A DNA stretch of 64,000 nt from Phycisphaerales bacterium UBA1845 (GTDB taxonomy: Bacteria; Planctomycetota; Phycisphaerae; UBA1845): contig DDIR01000124.1 of assembly GCA_002338715.1 (NCBI GenBank), forward strand, positions 13,084 through 77,083. The letters run 5' to 3'. The notes under the pieces are model-generated. The model ran no database searches, was not told where the DNA came from, and worked only from the letters and a program-made list of their open reading frames with translations. Below, piece by piece: positions 26,893-36,319 of this stretch (the first letter of the stretch is position 1; each line of letters opens with the position of its first letter). The position numbers and the translations under genes are program-made.

Positions 26893-28164
26893 GTGGCCAA
26901 GAAGAAACTGAAATTGAGAAAGTGGATTCGGTGCCCGCACTGTTGGCACCGATTTCGTCCGTGGGATTGCGTGTTTATCGCTTCGCACGACTCGCTCCGC
27001 GGCGATCCGGTGCTGGGTGACGATGCGTTTGTTCGTTTCCTGCCGAGCCGATTCACTTCTAACGGGCATGCGATCGATCCAAATGGGTCGGAAAGCCGCG
27101 ACGTTGCCTGTCCGCGTTGTCACTTGCAGATCCCCCGGTCCATTCTGGAACTTCCCCTCGTCACGATATCGATCGTGGGGGCACCTTCGTCGGGCAAATC
27201 ATACTACCTCGCGGCGATGACCAACGGATTGCGTCGAGCGTTGCCCCAGCTCGGCTGGACGATTGCCGATGCCGACCCGGCGGCTAACACATTGCTCCAC
27301 GAACAAGAGGAGAAACTCTTTCTTGCATCTCGGCCCGACAAGCCGGTGCGCCTTGAGAAAACCGACGTAGCAAGTTCGCGCCTATATCATTCTGTCCGGA
27401 TCGATGAGCAGGTACTTACCTTGCCCAAGCCCTTTCAATTCACGATTACGAATCCTGGGGCCAATGGCGCTGGTGGACACGTATTGGTTTTATACGACAA
27501 CGCGGGTGAGCACTTCTTGCCTGGAAACGAATCGATGCGCGAGCCGGTGACCGAACACTTAACGCATTCGGACATCGTTTTCTTTCTACTCGATCCGACG
27601 CAGGACCCACGTATCCGTGCACAAATTCGATCGCTTGCCGGAGAGCCAGTCGATGGCTGCGACGACAGTCCCCTTCGTCAGGAGCTTGTGCTCAACGAAA
27701 CCATCGTGCGGATCCGAAAGTCGCTTGGTCTGCCTACCAACGAGAAACACAAAGCGCTTTTGATGATCGTCCTTGCAAAGGCCGATGTCTGGGCGCCGTT
27801 GCTGGGTCACGAGCTGAATGGAGACGAACCGGTACGTGCCGATTCAAATGGCGTCGGTAAATTCGATTTCAATTCGATTGGATACACGTCGAAGGACTGC
27901 CGAGCGATGCTATCAAAGACTTCACCTGAAGTCGTTTCGATCGCTGAATCGTCGTTCAGCCGCGTGATTTACGTTCCAGTTAGCGCAACCGGAGGGCCGG
28001 CAGAGGAATTTCGCGATGGCGATGCGATGCAAAAAGGCTATCGTCCGCAAGACATCCGTCCCAAGTGGGTGCTCGCGCCGATTGCTTGTGCGCTGGGTTA
28101 CGTTGAACCGCATTTGGGTCCTCAGGCCGGTGCATCGCGAGCTTCAAGTGGAGGCGGATCATGA
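26893..28164 (+). CDS. Zinc-ribbon TRAFAC-type GTPase of a GAP1-like conflict system
   Basis: A predicted GTP-driven switch, 423 residues. Two CxxC pairs (Cys14/Cys17 and Cys73/Cys76) form a zinc ribbon split by an insert. The G domain follows: G1 GAPSSGKS (96-103), G3 DNAGE (202-206, after a run of hydrophobics), G4-like AKAD (295-298). This fits the TRAFAC-class GTPases that accompany GTPase-associated protein 1 in conflict systems described by Aravind and colleagues; that link is from memory and domain style. The start is GTG at 26893 with AGG upstream. Its stop overlaps the next start as ATGA, so the two proteins are probably made in fixed ratio and act together. No membrane helix. Confidence 0.78.
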   Translation: MAKKKLKLRKWIRCPHCWHRFRPWDCVFIASHDSLRGDPVLGDDAFVRFLPSRFTSNGHAIDPNGSESRDVACPRCHLQIPRSILELPLVTISIVGAPSSGKSYYLAAMTNGLRRALPQLGWTIADADPAANTLLHEQEEKLFLASRPDKPVRLEKTDVASSRLYHSVRIDEQVLTLPKPFQFTITNPGANGAGGHVLVLYDNAGEHFLPGNESMREPVTEHLTHSDIVFFLLDPTQDPRIRAQIRSLAGEPVDGCDDSPLRQELVLNETIVRIRKSLGLPTNEKHKALLMIVLAKADVWAPLLGHELNGDEPVRADSNGVGKFDFNSIGYTSKDCRAMLSKTSPEVVSIAESSFSRVIYVPVSATGGPAEEFRDGDAMQKGYRPQDIRPKWVLAPIACALGYVEPHLGPQAGASRASSGGGS

Positions 28165-30446
28165 TCATGGAATTGATCCACACGTCGGTACCTCGCGGTC
28201 TGAACCCAGGAACCAGAGGGTTTACAACGGTTGCCCACACAAAGGGAATGCCCGCATGGCTGGTCGAATCCCTGGAACGGCTTTCGGGTTACAGCCAAAG
28301 CTCGCAATCAAAAGGAACCGGCGGAGAAAGTCCGCGAATCGTTTATCGATTTGCGATTCTTCAACGAGGCAATTCTGCAGTGCGTGTTTTGTCGCGCATT
28401 GCGCCCTGCTCGCCGGATTATTCTGGACGCTCAAATCGCATTGCGCACCATATTATGTTGCCGGGTCAATCGTTAAGTCCGGCAGGTCCGGTTTCGCTCC
28501 TTGGGCAAAGTAGTCTTTTCCGTCAGGAGTGGACCGAAGCGCCGAAGTTGCTCGAAGCTGTCGAGGGTTTGCCGAATCAAGAGGTCGTCGCGCGCCCCTG
28601 CAACACTTGGCAGAATCTAACCGGCGACGCAGGTTGGGCCGGCTGGCTGCTGCATTCGTGGATTAAGCGACCAAGCGGTCCTCTTTACTTAAGGCACCCC
28701 GAAAACTGGCCCATTCTTGACCTACTTAATGAGGTGACAGCCCTCGTGCCGCCCCCCGCCAGATGGAAACTGACCTTCTCGACTGCCGTTTCGGGTGAAG
28801 TTGATCCGGGGATAACGTGTGCGTTGCGGTGTGTCCCTTCGTCGACCGCTAGCCCGGTCGCCATACCCGGAATGATGGATGCCAACACCATCGACCTCGT
28901 GGCACGAGCAAGTTTGCCCGAATGCGAATATGCAAACAACGCGCGGGCCGGCCGGGTTATTACGTTGAAGAAGGGAACGCAGGCGGCATCGAAGAAACTG
29001 GTCGCCCCGAGGCCTCAAGCAGTTCAAGGTGACGTGGATTCAATGGATCAGGTGGCGTTGTCGGAGGAGTTGCTCTCCAAGGAGCGTGCTGCTTCGGCAC
29101 CAAGCTCGGTCATCCTCGTCAAGAATGATAAGCGGGTTATTGCCGCATGCAGCGTGGGCGCGTTCCTGCTCGGTCTCATTATCGGTGCGATCGCATTTCG
29201 ATCGTCGGCACCCGATTCAGAACCTGAACTAGGAATAGCCGAAGTTCGCGAGGATGATGGTGAAGTTGGCGACGATGCGCAGGAATCGGCATCCGGCTCC
29301 AGCATCTACGTTGAAAACGCATCCACAGATGGGCTATCGGTAGCCACCCTGCCCACCAGGATTCACACGGAAGAAAATGAGGGCGAGATACCATTGGCAG
29401 ATGATCGGGCAACTCAATCGATCGCCAAGGACGACCAGCCTGACGTGCAATCTATTGAGAAGGCAGAACTGGAAGAGCGGCTCGAGGACGCGCAATCCCC
29501 CACGGCGAGCAAGGACGTAAACGCGCCGATTACATTTGCAATTGCAAAGCAGAATGAAATAGAACCGGAACAGTTCAGCTTTGCGCCAGCGCTTTTCTCA
29601 AGCGACGGGATAGCGGATATTCCGGTTGAATGGATGTCGGCTGATCGAAAACTCGAAATCATGTGGTTGGCTCAAGCAAATGGTAGCCTTGTGACTGATC
29701 GGGAACTGAGGTTTGATGGTGCCGAATTGTATGCGGACAAGACCACTCCGATGTCAAACTTAGGGCCGCCAAAACCGCTGCTCACTATTAAGGCTGCAGA
29801 AGCCGGTACAATCAAACTCAAGTTATCGAAGTTATCACCCAGTCTTACACCAAAGCCTCTCAGCGGATTCTATCTCAAGCATCCAACTCGACACAAGTAC
29901 GCTCTTGCAATCATGTGGCCTAATCCCACTGTGAACTCTTTTCCGTGTGAATTAATTTTTGAGGAACCTGCCCGTAAGAACAGCTCGATCCCAAGCGACT
30001 GGTCTGCCAACGAATGCGAATTTGAGAATTGGAGCATCGGCATTCCGCACATTGAGACTGAGTGGTCATGGGAATTCAGTGAAGAGAAACGAAAAGAGGA
30101 GTCGGAGAAAATCATTCGGTTTGGGCGATCTAGTGATGAATCTGTCCTTGTGATAACCGAGTCCACATTCACGAACGGTAAGCCAAACCAAATAGACGTA
30201 GAAATATCGCGGGACTTGCCCGGGAAAGAGGCAAGAGAATTGCCAATTCTTGAGATATTGCGCCGCATCAATACGCATATTCGGTCAGGTGAAGAGCTCA
30301 GCGAATTGTTGGTGATAAGAAACGCCTATGGGCTTCCGATCATCGAACTAGTATTTGAGATACCGGCAAGTCCAGAGCAAGCCGCGACAAACAATTCTGA
30401 AACTGACGATGGCAATTCAGATGATGACAAAGGGAACGCTGAATGA
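28161..30446 (+). CDS. GAP1-like GTPase-associated protein with central membrane helix
   Basis: 761 residues. The N-terminal part (about 1-290) opens with MELIHTSVPRGLNPGTRGFT and resembles the N-terminal domain of GTPase-associated protein 1, the constant partner of conflict-system GTPases; the resemblance is by eye. A single membrane helix lies near residues 325-347 (AACSVGAFLLGLIIGAIAF), then an acidic low-complexity linker (about 350-460) and a beta-rich C-terminal domain (about 460-740) that should lie outside the cytoplasm. GGAGG sits seven bases before the ATG, which overlaps the GTPase stop by four bases; the stop in turn overlaps the next start. It may carry the GTPase signal across the membrane. 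Confidence 0.7.
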   Translation: MIMELIHTSVPRGLNPGTRGFTTVAHTKGMPAWLVESLERLSGYSQSSQSKGTGGESPRIVYRFAILQRGNSAVRVLSRIAPCSPDYSGRSNRIAHHIMLPGQSLSPAGPVSLLGQSSLFRQEWTEAPKLLEAVEGLPNQEVVARPCNTWQNLTGDAGWAGWLLHSWIKRPSGPLYLRHPENWPILDLLNEVTALVPPPARWKLTFSTAVSGEVDPGITCALRCVPSSTASPVAIPGMMDANTIDLVARASLPECEYANNARAGRVITLKKGTQAASKKLVAPRPQAVQGDVDSMDQVALSEELLSKERAASAPSSVILVKNDKRVIAACSVGAFLLGLIIGAIAFRSSAPDSEPELGIAEVREDDGEVGDDAQESASGSSIYVENASTDGLSVATLPTRIHTEENEGEIPLADDRATQSIAKDDQPDVQSIEKAELEERLEDAQSPTASKDVNAPITFAIAKQNEIEPEQFSFAPALFSSDGIADIPVEWMSADRKLEIMWLAQANGSLVTDRELRFDGAELYADKTTPMSNLGPPKPLLTIKAAEAGTIKLKLSKLSPSLTPKPLSGFYLKHPTRHKYALAIMWPNPTVNSFPCELIFEEPARKNSSIPSDWSANECEFENWSIGIPHIETEWSWEFSEEKRKEESEKIIRFGRSSDESVLVITESTFTNGKPNQIDVEISRDLPGKEARELPILEILRRINTHIRSGEELSELLVIRNAYGLPIIELVFEIPASPEQAATNNSETDDGNSDDDKGNAE

Positions 30447-33385
30447 ACAGTTCCCTGAACAGCCTGTGCCGACAGATCAGGCGCATTGTTGCGCAGCCAG
30501 ATTTGGCATCAACCACCGAGCTGAACGAACTTGTTGGGGCGTATCGGGTTGCGCTTGTTGCGGCAAATGAGCGGATCGATCGAGCGCATGCCTGGTTGCG
30601 AAAGGGTTTGCAAAGCGAAGCGTTGCGGTTGGTTGAACAGCAGCCCGATGCCATCGAGACGGTCGCTCAGCTTTCAATGGGATACGCATGGGGCTCCTGG
30701 GATCGGCTTTGCAAAGCCAATGGCATCGTCGATGTTCCGCGTCCCGACCTCGACGCAGCCGCCGATCTTTGTGACGCTTACGATCGCGAAGAATTGCTTG
30801 CTCCGCATCTTGCAAAATACAGAATGCTGGCTCTGGCCAGCGCGCCAATCGCTGACCGACTTGAAATGCTGCTCACGCTTGAGCAATTAGATCCGGACAA
30901 CACGGCTTGGCCAACGCAACGAGGCGAGTTGGAAGCACATCGGCTGACCGAGATCGAAAAAGAGGCCAAACTTGCGATTTCCGATCGGAATTTCAAGGCG
31001 CTTGAATCGCTCCAGACCGAGTTGATGCACCGCGAGTGGATTTCTCAACCTCCTGACCGGTTGCTGCAGGTCCTCGGGGAGTCCGTACACAAGCTCAAGT
31101 ATCAGCATGCCATGATTGAGTTTGCAAGAATATCGAATGCAATGTCCGAAGCGCATGCGGCAAAAAACGAATCGGCGATGCGAACGGCTGTCGTCGAATG
31201 GGAACAACTCAGCGGCGACACGCGGTTTTCCCCTTCGAGCGCAATTACCGATGTCGCGAAGGAGCCACTGAACTGGTGGCACAAGCGCGAGAACGAACGC
31301 GAGTCCGCGATCCAGTTTCAACACGATCTCGCGCGGTTGGAAGAATTGCTGGACTCGGGCGAACCGGCGAATGTGCTTGAGCCGCTCTACGAACGATTGA
31401 AGCGTGCCGAACGGGAGATTCCCAAGGCGTTGGTGTCTCGTTATCGTTCGCGCCAAGACGAACATTCGTCCAAGAGCCGGGTCCGCACGAGGCTCATCGC
31501 ACTTGCCGTTATCGCAGCGATTGCAATTTCAGGCACATCCGTCTGGTGGTGGCTCGGAGAGCAGGATCGGGCACGAACGTTGGGCACTTGGGTGACGCAA
31601 CTTGACACCGCACTTGAAAGCGGAGATTCGAGAAAGTCGCAGAAGTTGCTCGATGAATTGCAGCGGGGCAAACACGAACTCTGGAATGAAGCGGAGATCG
31701 TTACTCGGCGCGAAGAGCACGATGCGCTGGTTAAACAGGACGCAGCCAGGCGAAGCAATCTCGAAGCCTGTATCAATCAAATCGCAGTGGCGGATCCGCT
31801 CGACCATTCAATAGACAGCGTGTTGGACGAGGCTCGAAGGCTGGCTCGTTTCGAGGATGAGAAGCTCGATGTCGCCAATCTGCGTAACGCAATTTCAAAA
31901 GCCAGACGCGATCATCAATCTGGGCTGGACCAGGATTTTCAAACCCGGTTTACGACACTCAACGACGAATATCGCGAGATTATCGAGAGCGAGCTCCCCT
32001 ATGAACAGGCTGTCAAAAGACTCGAACAGCTTGCCAGGCAGTATGATGAATTGCGTCGAACAAAAAACGTGTCGGATGAACTCATCTCTGCCGTTGGCGA
32101 ACAGCTTCTCAAGCTTCGTGAAGACCTAAGCGCCAGAAGAGATCGGAAATCCCGTTTGAATGAGGCTGGCGATTCGCTCGGGTCCGTTCGCGACTCATTT
32201 CCGGATCTCGCCAGGCTGGCGATAGCGGAACAAACGTTCGTCGACACCTTTCCGGAACGCCCCGAAGCGGTTGAATTGCAGAAGGTGCTTCGGAACGAGC
32301 CGGCGTGGCGGACACTGCACGATTGGAACACCCTTGTAGACACGTGGAACGGGGATATCGGTGTCAAAAATGCCGAGAAAGCCAAAGCGTGTCTCGACGC
32401 GACGACACAAGCAGCAAGAACCGTTGACTCGGTGATCGGCAAGGATTTCAGCGAACAGTTGACTGGGTATTTTGAGCATGCCGTCAAGGCGCTCGATCCA
32501 AAGGACTCGGGAACGTCACGGCTCCGACAGCTCTTTGAGCCACCTTCGTGGATGGCTCGACTCAAACAAGCGACGATCGAGGCAACTGATGGCGATCGAC
32601 GGCAATTCTATCTTTTGGGTGAAATGAGTTGCGACGATTCGCTTTGCCGAATGACCGGTGTCATCAAATCCCTGGAAAGCCTCGACGATCCGGAGAAGCG
32701 CGATCAGGAAAGAGTCCCAGTTCAGCCGAAGCCAAGAATCGAAAATGCCCCCATCGCAACCTATGCGAAGAATGCACTTAGATTCCTCAGGGGTATTGGG
32801 CCATCCAAATGGCGGACGTCGCACCTCAGCCTTGCCCGCAAAATTGCGAACGGTCGAAAGATCAATGTTGTCTTGCGACTCAGAATGATTCAAATCTTGA
32901 TTGCGTGGCACTTTCAGGAAACCTGGCCCCAGAATCTTGATTTTACGGAGCTTGGCGAGTTCCTCGTGAAGGTCGAACAAGCCGAGTACGGAAGGTGGCC
33001 GCTCGACGAAGTTCCGTGGCCCCATGTCAATTCCGGGAGCGTTAAGAATGCCAGTCGGTCCGCAAGCGAAATGTTAAATGAACTTCCGAACTTGGAGTCC
33101 TTGATCAAGCAATCGGACGAAGCTTTTCAGAAGCTGCATTTGCGGGCGAAGCCTATGAATCCTGTTGGACTCGTTTGGACAAACGACGATACGCATGTGA
33201 TCCTTGACGGTACTCCTGACGGCGAAGTCGGCGTGGTTCGTCTCAACGATTCCGGTCGGATCGATTTTGAGCCGTGTGGACATGTATCGAATGGAGAAGT
33301 AACGTTAGTTCCGGGTAGCCGTCCCGCAGTTGGGACGCCGCTGTTTCAGCGCCAGCCCTGGATGCAAGCCGCCAACTCGGAGTAG
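30443..33385 (+). CDS. 980-residue membrane-anchored helical protein, unknown
   Basis: I do not recognise this protein. It starts as an ATGA overlap with the GAP1-like gene. Residues 1 to about 345 are helical and contain short repeats reminiscent of TPR-like helical hairpins; one membrane helix (about 349-371, LIALAVIAAIAISGTSVWWW) follows a basic stretch; then a long helical, charged region (about 375-620) with coiled-coil heptads, and a mixed C-terminal domain (about 620-980) ending in a likely beta domain (NPVGLVWTNDDTHVILDG). If the helix crosses once, the N-terminal third is cytoplasmic and the rest periplasmic. It is the largest protein of the operon and a good candidate for a sensor or structural part. 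Confidence 0.65.
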   Translation: MNSSLNSLCRQIRRIVAQPDLASTTELNELVGAYRVALVAANERIDRAHAWLRKGLQSEALRLVEQQPDAIETVAQLSMGYAWGSWDRLCKANGIVDVPRPDLDAAADLCDAYDREELLAPHLAKYRMLALASAPIADRLEMLLTLEQLDPDNTAWPTQRGELEAHRLTEIEKEAKLAISDRNFKALESLQTELMHREWISQPPDRLLQVLGESVHKLKYQHAMIEFARISNAMSEAHAAKNESAMRTAVVEWEQLSGDTRFSPSSAITDVAKEPLNWWHKRENERESAIQFQHDLARLEELLDSGEPANVLEPLYERLKRAEREIPKALVSRYRSRQDEHSSKSRVRTRLIALAVIAAIAISGTSVWWWLGEQDRARTLGTWVTQLDTALESGDSRKSQKLLDELQRGKHELWNEAEIVTRREEHDALVKQDAARRSNLEACINQIAVADPLDHSIDSVLDEARRLARFEDEKLDVANLRNAISKARRDHQSGLDQDFQTRFTTLNDEYREIIESELPYEQAVKRLEQLARQYDELRRTKNVSDELISAVGEQLLKLREDLSARRDRKSRLNEAGDSLGSVRDSFPDLARLAIAEQTFVDTFPERPEAVELQKVLRNEPAWRTLHDWNTLVDTWNGDIGVKNAEKAKACLDATTQAARTVDSVIGKDFSEQLTGYFEHAVKALDPKDSGTSRLRQLFEPPSWMARLKQATIEATDGDRRQFYLLGEMSCDDSLCRMTGVIKSLESLDDPEKRDQERVPVQPKPRIENAPIATYAKNALRFLRGIGPSKWRTSHLSLARKIANGRKINVVLRLRMIQILIAWHFQETWPQNLDFTELGEFLVKVEQAEYGRWPLDEVPWPHVNSGSVKNASRSASEMLNELPNLESLIKQSDEAFQKLHLRAKPMNPVGLVWTNDDTHVILDGTPDGEVGVVRLNDSGRIDFEPCGHVSNGEVTLVPGSRPAVGTPLFQRQPWMQAANSE

Positions 33386-33391
33386 TAGTCG

Positions 33392-33697
33392 ATGAATGAG
33401 AATGGCCAACTCTTTGTCAAGTACCGCGCACGAATCAGCGGTCCATTTACAGCCGACGAAATCACCCGGCAGGCCAATCAAGGATTGATCGGGCCATTGC
33501 ACCGCGTTTCTGCCGATCAGCAAACGTGGCTCCATCTTCACGAATTGCCTCGATGGCAATACCTGGAGGATACGGGGGCTCAAGTGGACGCCTCAAGACC
33601 CGTTCATCCCAATGCCGCAGAACCACAGCCACCTCCCGTGCCGCCGTCATTTGCACGCGACGACGACGAACCCATGGATGTTGAGCTACTCGATTGA
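33392..33697 (+). CDS. Small GYF-like domain protein
   Basis: 101 residues. The N-terminal half (FVKYRARISGPFTADEITRQ ... WLHLHELPRW) matches the pattern of the bacterial GYF_2 domain: an aromatic strand, GPF, an acidic-hydrophobic helix, and a closing W near position 55. Such domains are thought to bind proline-rich or other short peptide segments. A proline-rich, acidic tail follows (PQPPPVPPSFARDDDEP). It starts seven bases after the 980-residue gene ends and its stop lies just before the channel subunit gene. It probably acts as a cytoplasmic adaptor in the complex; that role is inferred. Confidence 0.65.
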   Translation: MNENGQLFVKYRARISGPFTADEITRQANQGLIGPLHRVSADQQTWLHLHELPRWQYLEDTGAQVDASRPVHPNAAEPQPPPVPPSFARDDDEPMDVELLD

Positions 33698-33705
33698 GAC
33701 CACCG

Positions 33706-34587
33706 ATGCCGCGCGAAAACCGCAATCAACAAGATGCCTATGAAAAATCGGGCCACATGCCCCAGCTCGCGTTTCATCGGGTCGATCCCGAGCGTCGAAT
33801 CGGCCTGCCGGCTGGTAGGTACACGCAACCGATTCAGCTTACCGTGATCGTACTTGCCGGGTTCATCACAGTTGCGGTCTATGGCGGGCTTGCCCTGATC
33901 CCGGATCATTACATCACCCAATCGCTCACGCAACGCGGTTGGGTGCCCCGGGCCATTGTGGTTTTGACGACATGGTCGCTGCTCATACTCGGTTGCAAAG
34001 TGCTCAAGCTTCGAGCTCAAAGAAAAGCGCTAAGGATACGCATTATTCCCGATGATCCGACGTTTACGCTCTCGCTTTTGAACGTGGAATCGGTGTTGGA
34101 GAATATGTTTGAGCGCGTCGATCGGCCTCGTGATTTTGTCCTGTTCAACAGAGTACAGCTCGCGCTTTCCAATCTCCGCAACATGAGGCGCATCAGTGAT
34201 GTTGGAGAAGTACTCGAATCTCAAGCCAACACCGACGAAGCGATTTTCGATTCGAGCTATACCGTCGTCCGAGGATTGGTTTGGGCGATCCCGGTGCTTG
34301 GATTCATCGGCACGGTGCTTGGGCTTTCGGCTGCCATTGGGGAGTTCGGACAAGTGCTCTCGGCTGCGAACGATATCGAGACGATCAAACCCGCCCTGCA
34401 ACAAGTTACTGGCGGCCTTTCCGTAGCTTTTGAAACCACCCTGCAAGGTCTGCTCGGTGCTCTTGGCGTGCAGCTGATGCTTACGTTCGTGCGCCGGGCT
34501 GAGGAAGGCTTTCTTGACGATTGCAAAGAGTACTGCCAACGCAACATTGTCAATCGGCTTCGTATACTGGAAGACCCGGGGGGCTGA
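33706..34587 (+). CDS. TolQ/ExbB/MotA-type proton channel subunit
   Basis: Predicted inner-membrane ion channel subunit, 293 residues from the ATG at 33706 (a TTG at 33694 is in frame but overlaps the previous stop). Four hydrophobic segments are seen: about 42-63, 82-100, 191-212 and 238-257. The third and fourth carry the family pattern: VWAIPVLGFIGTVLGLSAAI, then GGLSVAFETTLQGLLGALGV, as in the MotA/TolQ/ExbB proton channel domain. A long cytoplasmic stretch with helical content lies between helices 2 and 3. The two following genes encode single-helix TolR/ExbD-like partners, so the three likely form a proton-motive-force-driven module. Confidence 0.85.
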   Translation: MPRENRNQQDAYEKSGHMPQLAFHRVDPERRIGLPAGRYTQPIQLTVIVLAGFITVAVYGGLALIPDHYITQSLTQRGWVPRAIVVLTTWSLLILGCKVLKLRAQRKALRIRIIPDDPTFTLSLLNVESVLENMFERVDRPRDFVLFNRVQLALSNLRNMRRISDVGEVLESQANTDEAIFDSSYTVVRGLVWAIPVLGFIGTVLGLSAAIGEFGQVLSAANDIETIKPALQQVTGGLSVAFETTLQGLLGALGVQLMLTFVRRAEEGFLDDCKEYCQRNIVNRLRILEDPGG

Positions 34588-34591
34588 TGAG

Positions 34592-35416
34592 GTGCGCCGA
34601 TCACGACATCAACAAGAGCAGCCGGTAAGCTTCTTCGCGTTCCAGGACATCATGACCGCGGTGATTGGCATTCTCTTGCTCATTGTCATGCTTATGTGCC
34701 TTCACTTGACCAACGCCATGGCAAGTGCACCACCGGCAGTCGAAACGGATTCAGCCGCCGAAGCGATGGAGCAAGATCTGCAAAACGTGACAATTGAAGA
34801 GCAGCAGTTAGATGAACGTATTGCCCGGGCGAGAAAGAAGCTCGATGAATCGCGAGATTCGCGCGTCGATATCGAACACGTTGCTGCCCAACGACAGAAA
34901 CTTTCGGATTTGTACAAACAAACTAAGCAGGCTGATGAGGAGCTTCGGGCTGGGTTTGAGTCGCTGAAGGAAACGGTTTCGGACGACGAAACGCGCGCCA
35001 AACTCGAAAAAGTAGCGGAGTTGGAGCAGGAGAAGGAACGGCTCGTTGCTGAACTTCGGGCTGTACGCGCGAACCGCGGCCTCACGTACTTTCTCAACCA
35101 AAATGCTGCCAAATCCCCATTGCTGGTCGTCGCATCGGCCAATGCCATCCGCGTCGGCGTTGTTGGATCTGAACAGGGCGTAATTACGCTGGCACATACG
35201 GATCGAACCCTGCGCATGGAAGCGGTCCGTGAGTGGCTACGCAGTTATTCGGCGGAACAACACTATGTCCTGTTGGTCTTGAAGCCGTCCGGCGTCGAAC
35301 TGCGAGGCGCCATGTGGAAACTCATCGACGATCTTGGATTTGCTCAAGGGCTCGACTTGTTACCGGAAGACTGGACAGTCCTTCAATACACCGAGCTCGC
35401 GTCGGAGAATAAATGA
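34592..35416 (+). CDS. TolR/ExbD-like anchored coiled-coil protein, first copy
   Basis: The likely stator partner of the channel subunit, 274 residues from the GTG at 34592, five bases after the previous stop, with a G-rich ribosome site upstream. A basic cytoplasmic head and the phrase SFFAFQDIMTAVIGILLL lead into one membrane helix (about 20-42), then a charged coiled coil (about 60-160) and a compact C-terminal alpha/beta domain (about 165-270) holding PLLVVASANAIRVGV and YVLLVLKPSGVELRG. This is the ExbD/TolR/MotB plan of a short N-terminal anchor with a periplasmic domain, though no classical OmpA-like peptidoglycan-binding motif is evident. The stop overlaps the next start as ATGA. Confidence 0.72.
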   Translation: MRRSRHQQEQPVSFFAFQDIMTAVIGILLLIVMLMCLHLTNAMASAPPAVETDSAAEAMEQDLQNVTIEEQQLDERIARARKKLDESRDSRVDIEHVAAQRQKLSDLYKQTKQADEELRAGFESLKETVSDDETRAKLEKVAELEQEKERLVAELRAVRANRGLTYFLNQNAAKSPLLVVASANAIRVGVVGSEQGVITLAHTDRTLRMEAVREWLRSYSAEQHYVLLVLKPSGVELRGAMWKLIDDLGFAQGLDLLPEDWTVLQYTELASENK

Positions 35417-36312
35417 TGCGGGGTCGCGGCTCTCAAGCAGACGACAGCATGGACATGATGCTGGACACGATCACCAACATGTTTGGTGGCATTATGTTCA
35501 TCGCAATTCTGTTGTGCCTTCTGACCGGTGGGCAAGCGGGTCAAGTAACGCAACGAACCTCTAGGTCAGCCGCCCGCATGGTGTCCCTGCAAACAAAATT
35601 CGATGAGGCCAGTGCGGAGATAGCACGAAAGCTCGATCTGGCTGTTTACTTGGAAAACCTCGAGACCGAGCCCGAAACCAAATGGACCACAATCCTGGCT
35701 CGTATCGCGGCCGATCTTGAGGCGGCGAAAGCCCGATTGGCAGAAGCCAAGGACGCACTTACAAAAATGCAAGACAAACAGAATACGGTCGACCAAAAAA
35801 TGCAGGTGGTTGAAAAAGGAACAGGTGATTTCAAGAGAGAAGTGGAACAGTTGGAAAAGGAAATTCAAAGGGAACAGTCCGTGCGTAAACTCAATGCGCG
35901 GCTACCACTGTCGAAAGCAACACAGCTTCGGCCGGTCCATCTGGTGTTGTCATCAGGTCGTCTATTTATTCTCGACGGAGAATCTGGCGGATTCCGGCCC
36001 GTGATTGATGCCGTAAGAAGGGACATCGATTACGTTGAAGTAGGAAACGGTTGCACGCAGGTCAAACTGCGCCGGGGCGCTGGAATGAACGTCGACGAAC
36101 GCCTTGGCAACTCGGCGCGGTGGACCAGGTTGCGTGAACTCGCACCCCGGGACTCAAACTTTCTCTACATGATCGTTTTGCCCGATTCTTACGATGCGTT
36201 TCTTACTTTACGACAAATCGCGGTAGCAAGCGGATACGATTACGATGTCATTCCGTTGAGCGCTGATTCCAGCGTGATACTGTGTCCTGGCACCGGTTTC
36301 GTGACGCAGTGA
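35413..36312 (+). CDS. TolR/ExbD-like anchored coiled-coil protein, second copy
   Basis: 299 residues, with the same plan as the gene before it: a short head (DDSMDMMLDTITNMFGG), one membrane helix (about 24-42), a long coiled coil (about 50-165) and a C-terminal alpha/beta domain (about 170-290) with RPVHLVLSSGRLFIL and NFLYMIVLPDSYDAF. Two different TolR-like partners beside one TolQ-like channel suggest a heteromeric stator. The start forms an ATGA overlap with the previous gene, and the stop lies only seven bases from the end of the convergent lipoprotein gene. It is the last gene of the operon. Confidence 0.72.
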   Translation: MMRGRGSQADDSMDMMLDTITNMFGGIMFIAILLCLLTGGQAGQVTQRTSRSAARMVSLQTKFDEASAEIARKLDLAVYLENLETEPETKWTTILARIAADLEAAKARLAEAKDALTKMQDKQNTVDQKMQVVEKGTGDFKREVEQLEKEIQREQSVRKLNARLPLSKATQLRPVHLVLSSGRLFILDGESGGFRPVIDAVRRDIDYVEVGNGCTQVKLRRGAGMNVDERLGNSARWTRLRELAPRDSNFLYMIVLPDSYDAFLTLRQIAVASGYDYDVIPLSADSSVILCPGTGFVTQ

Positions 36313-36319
36313 TGAACTG

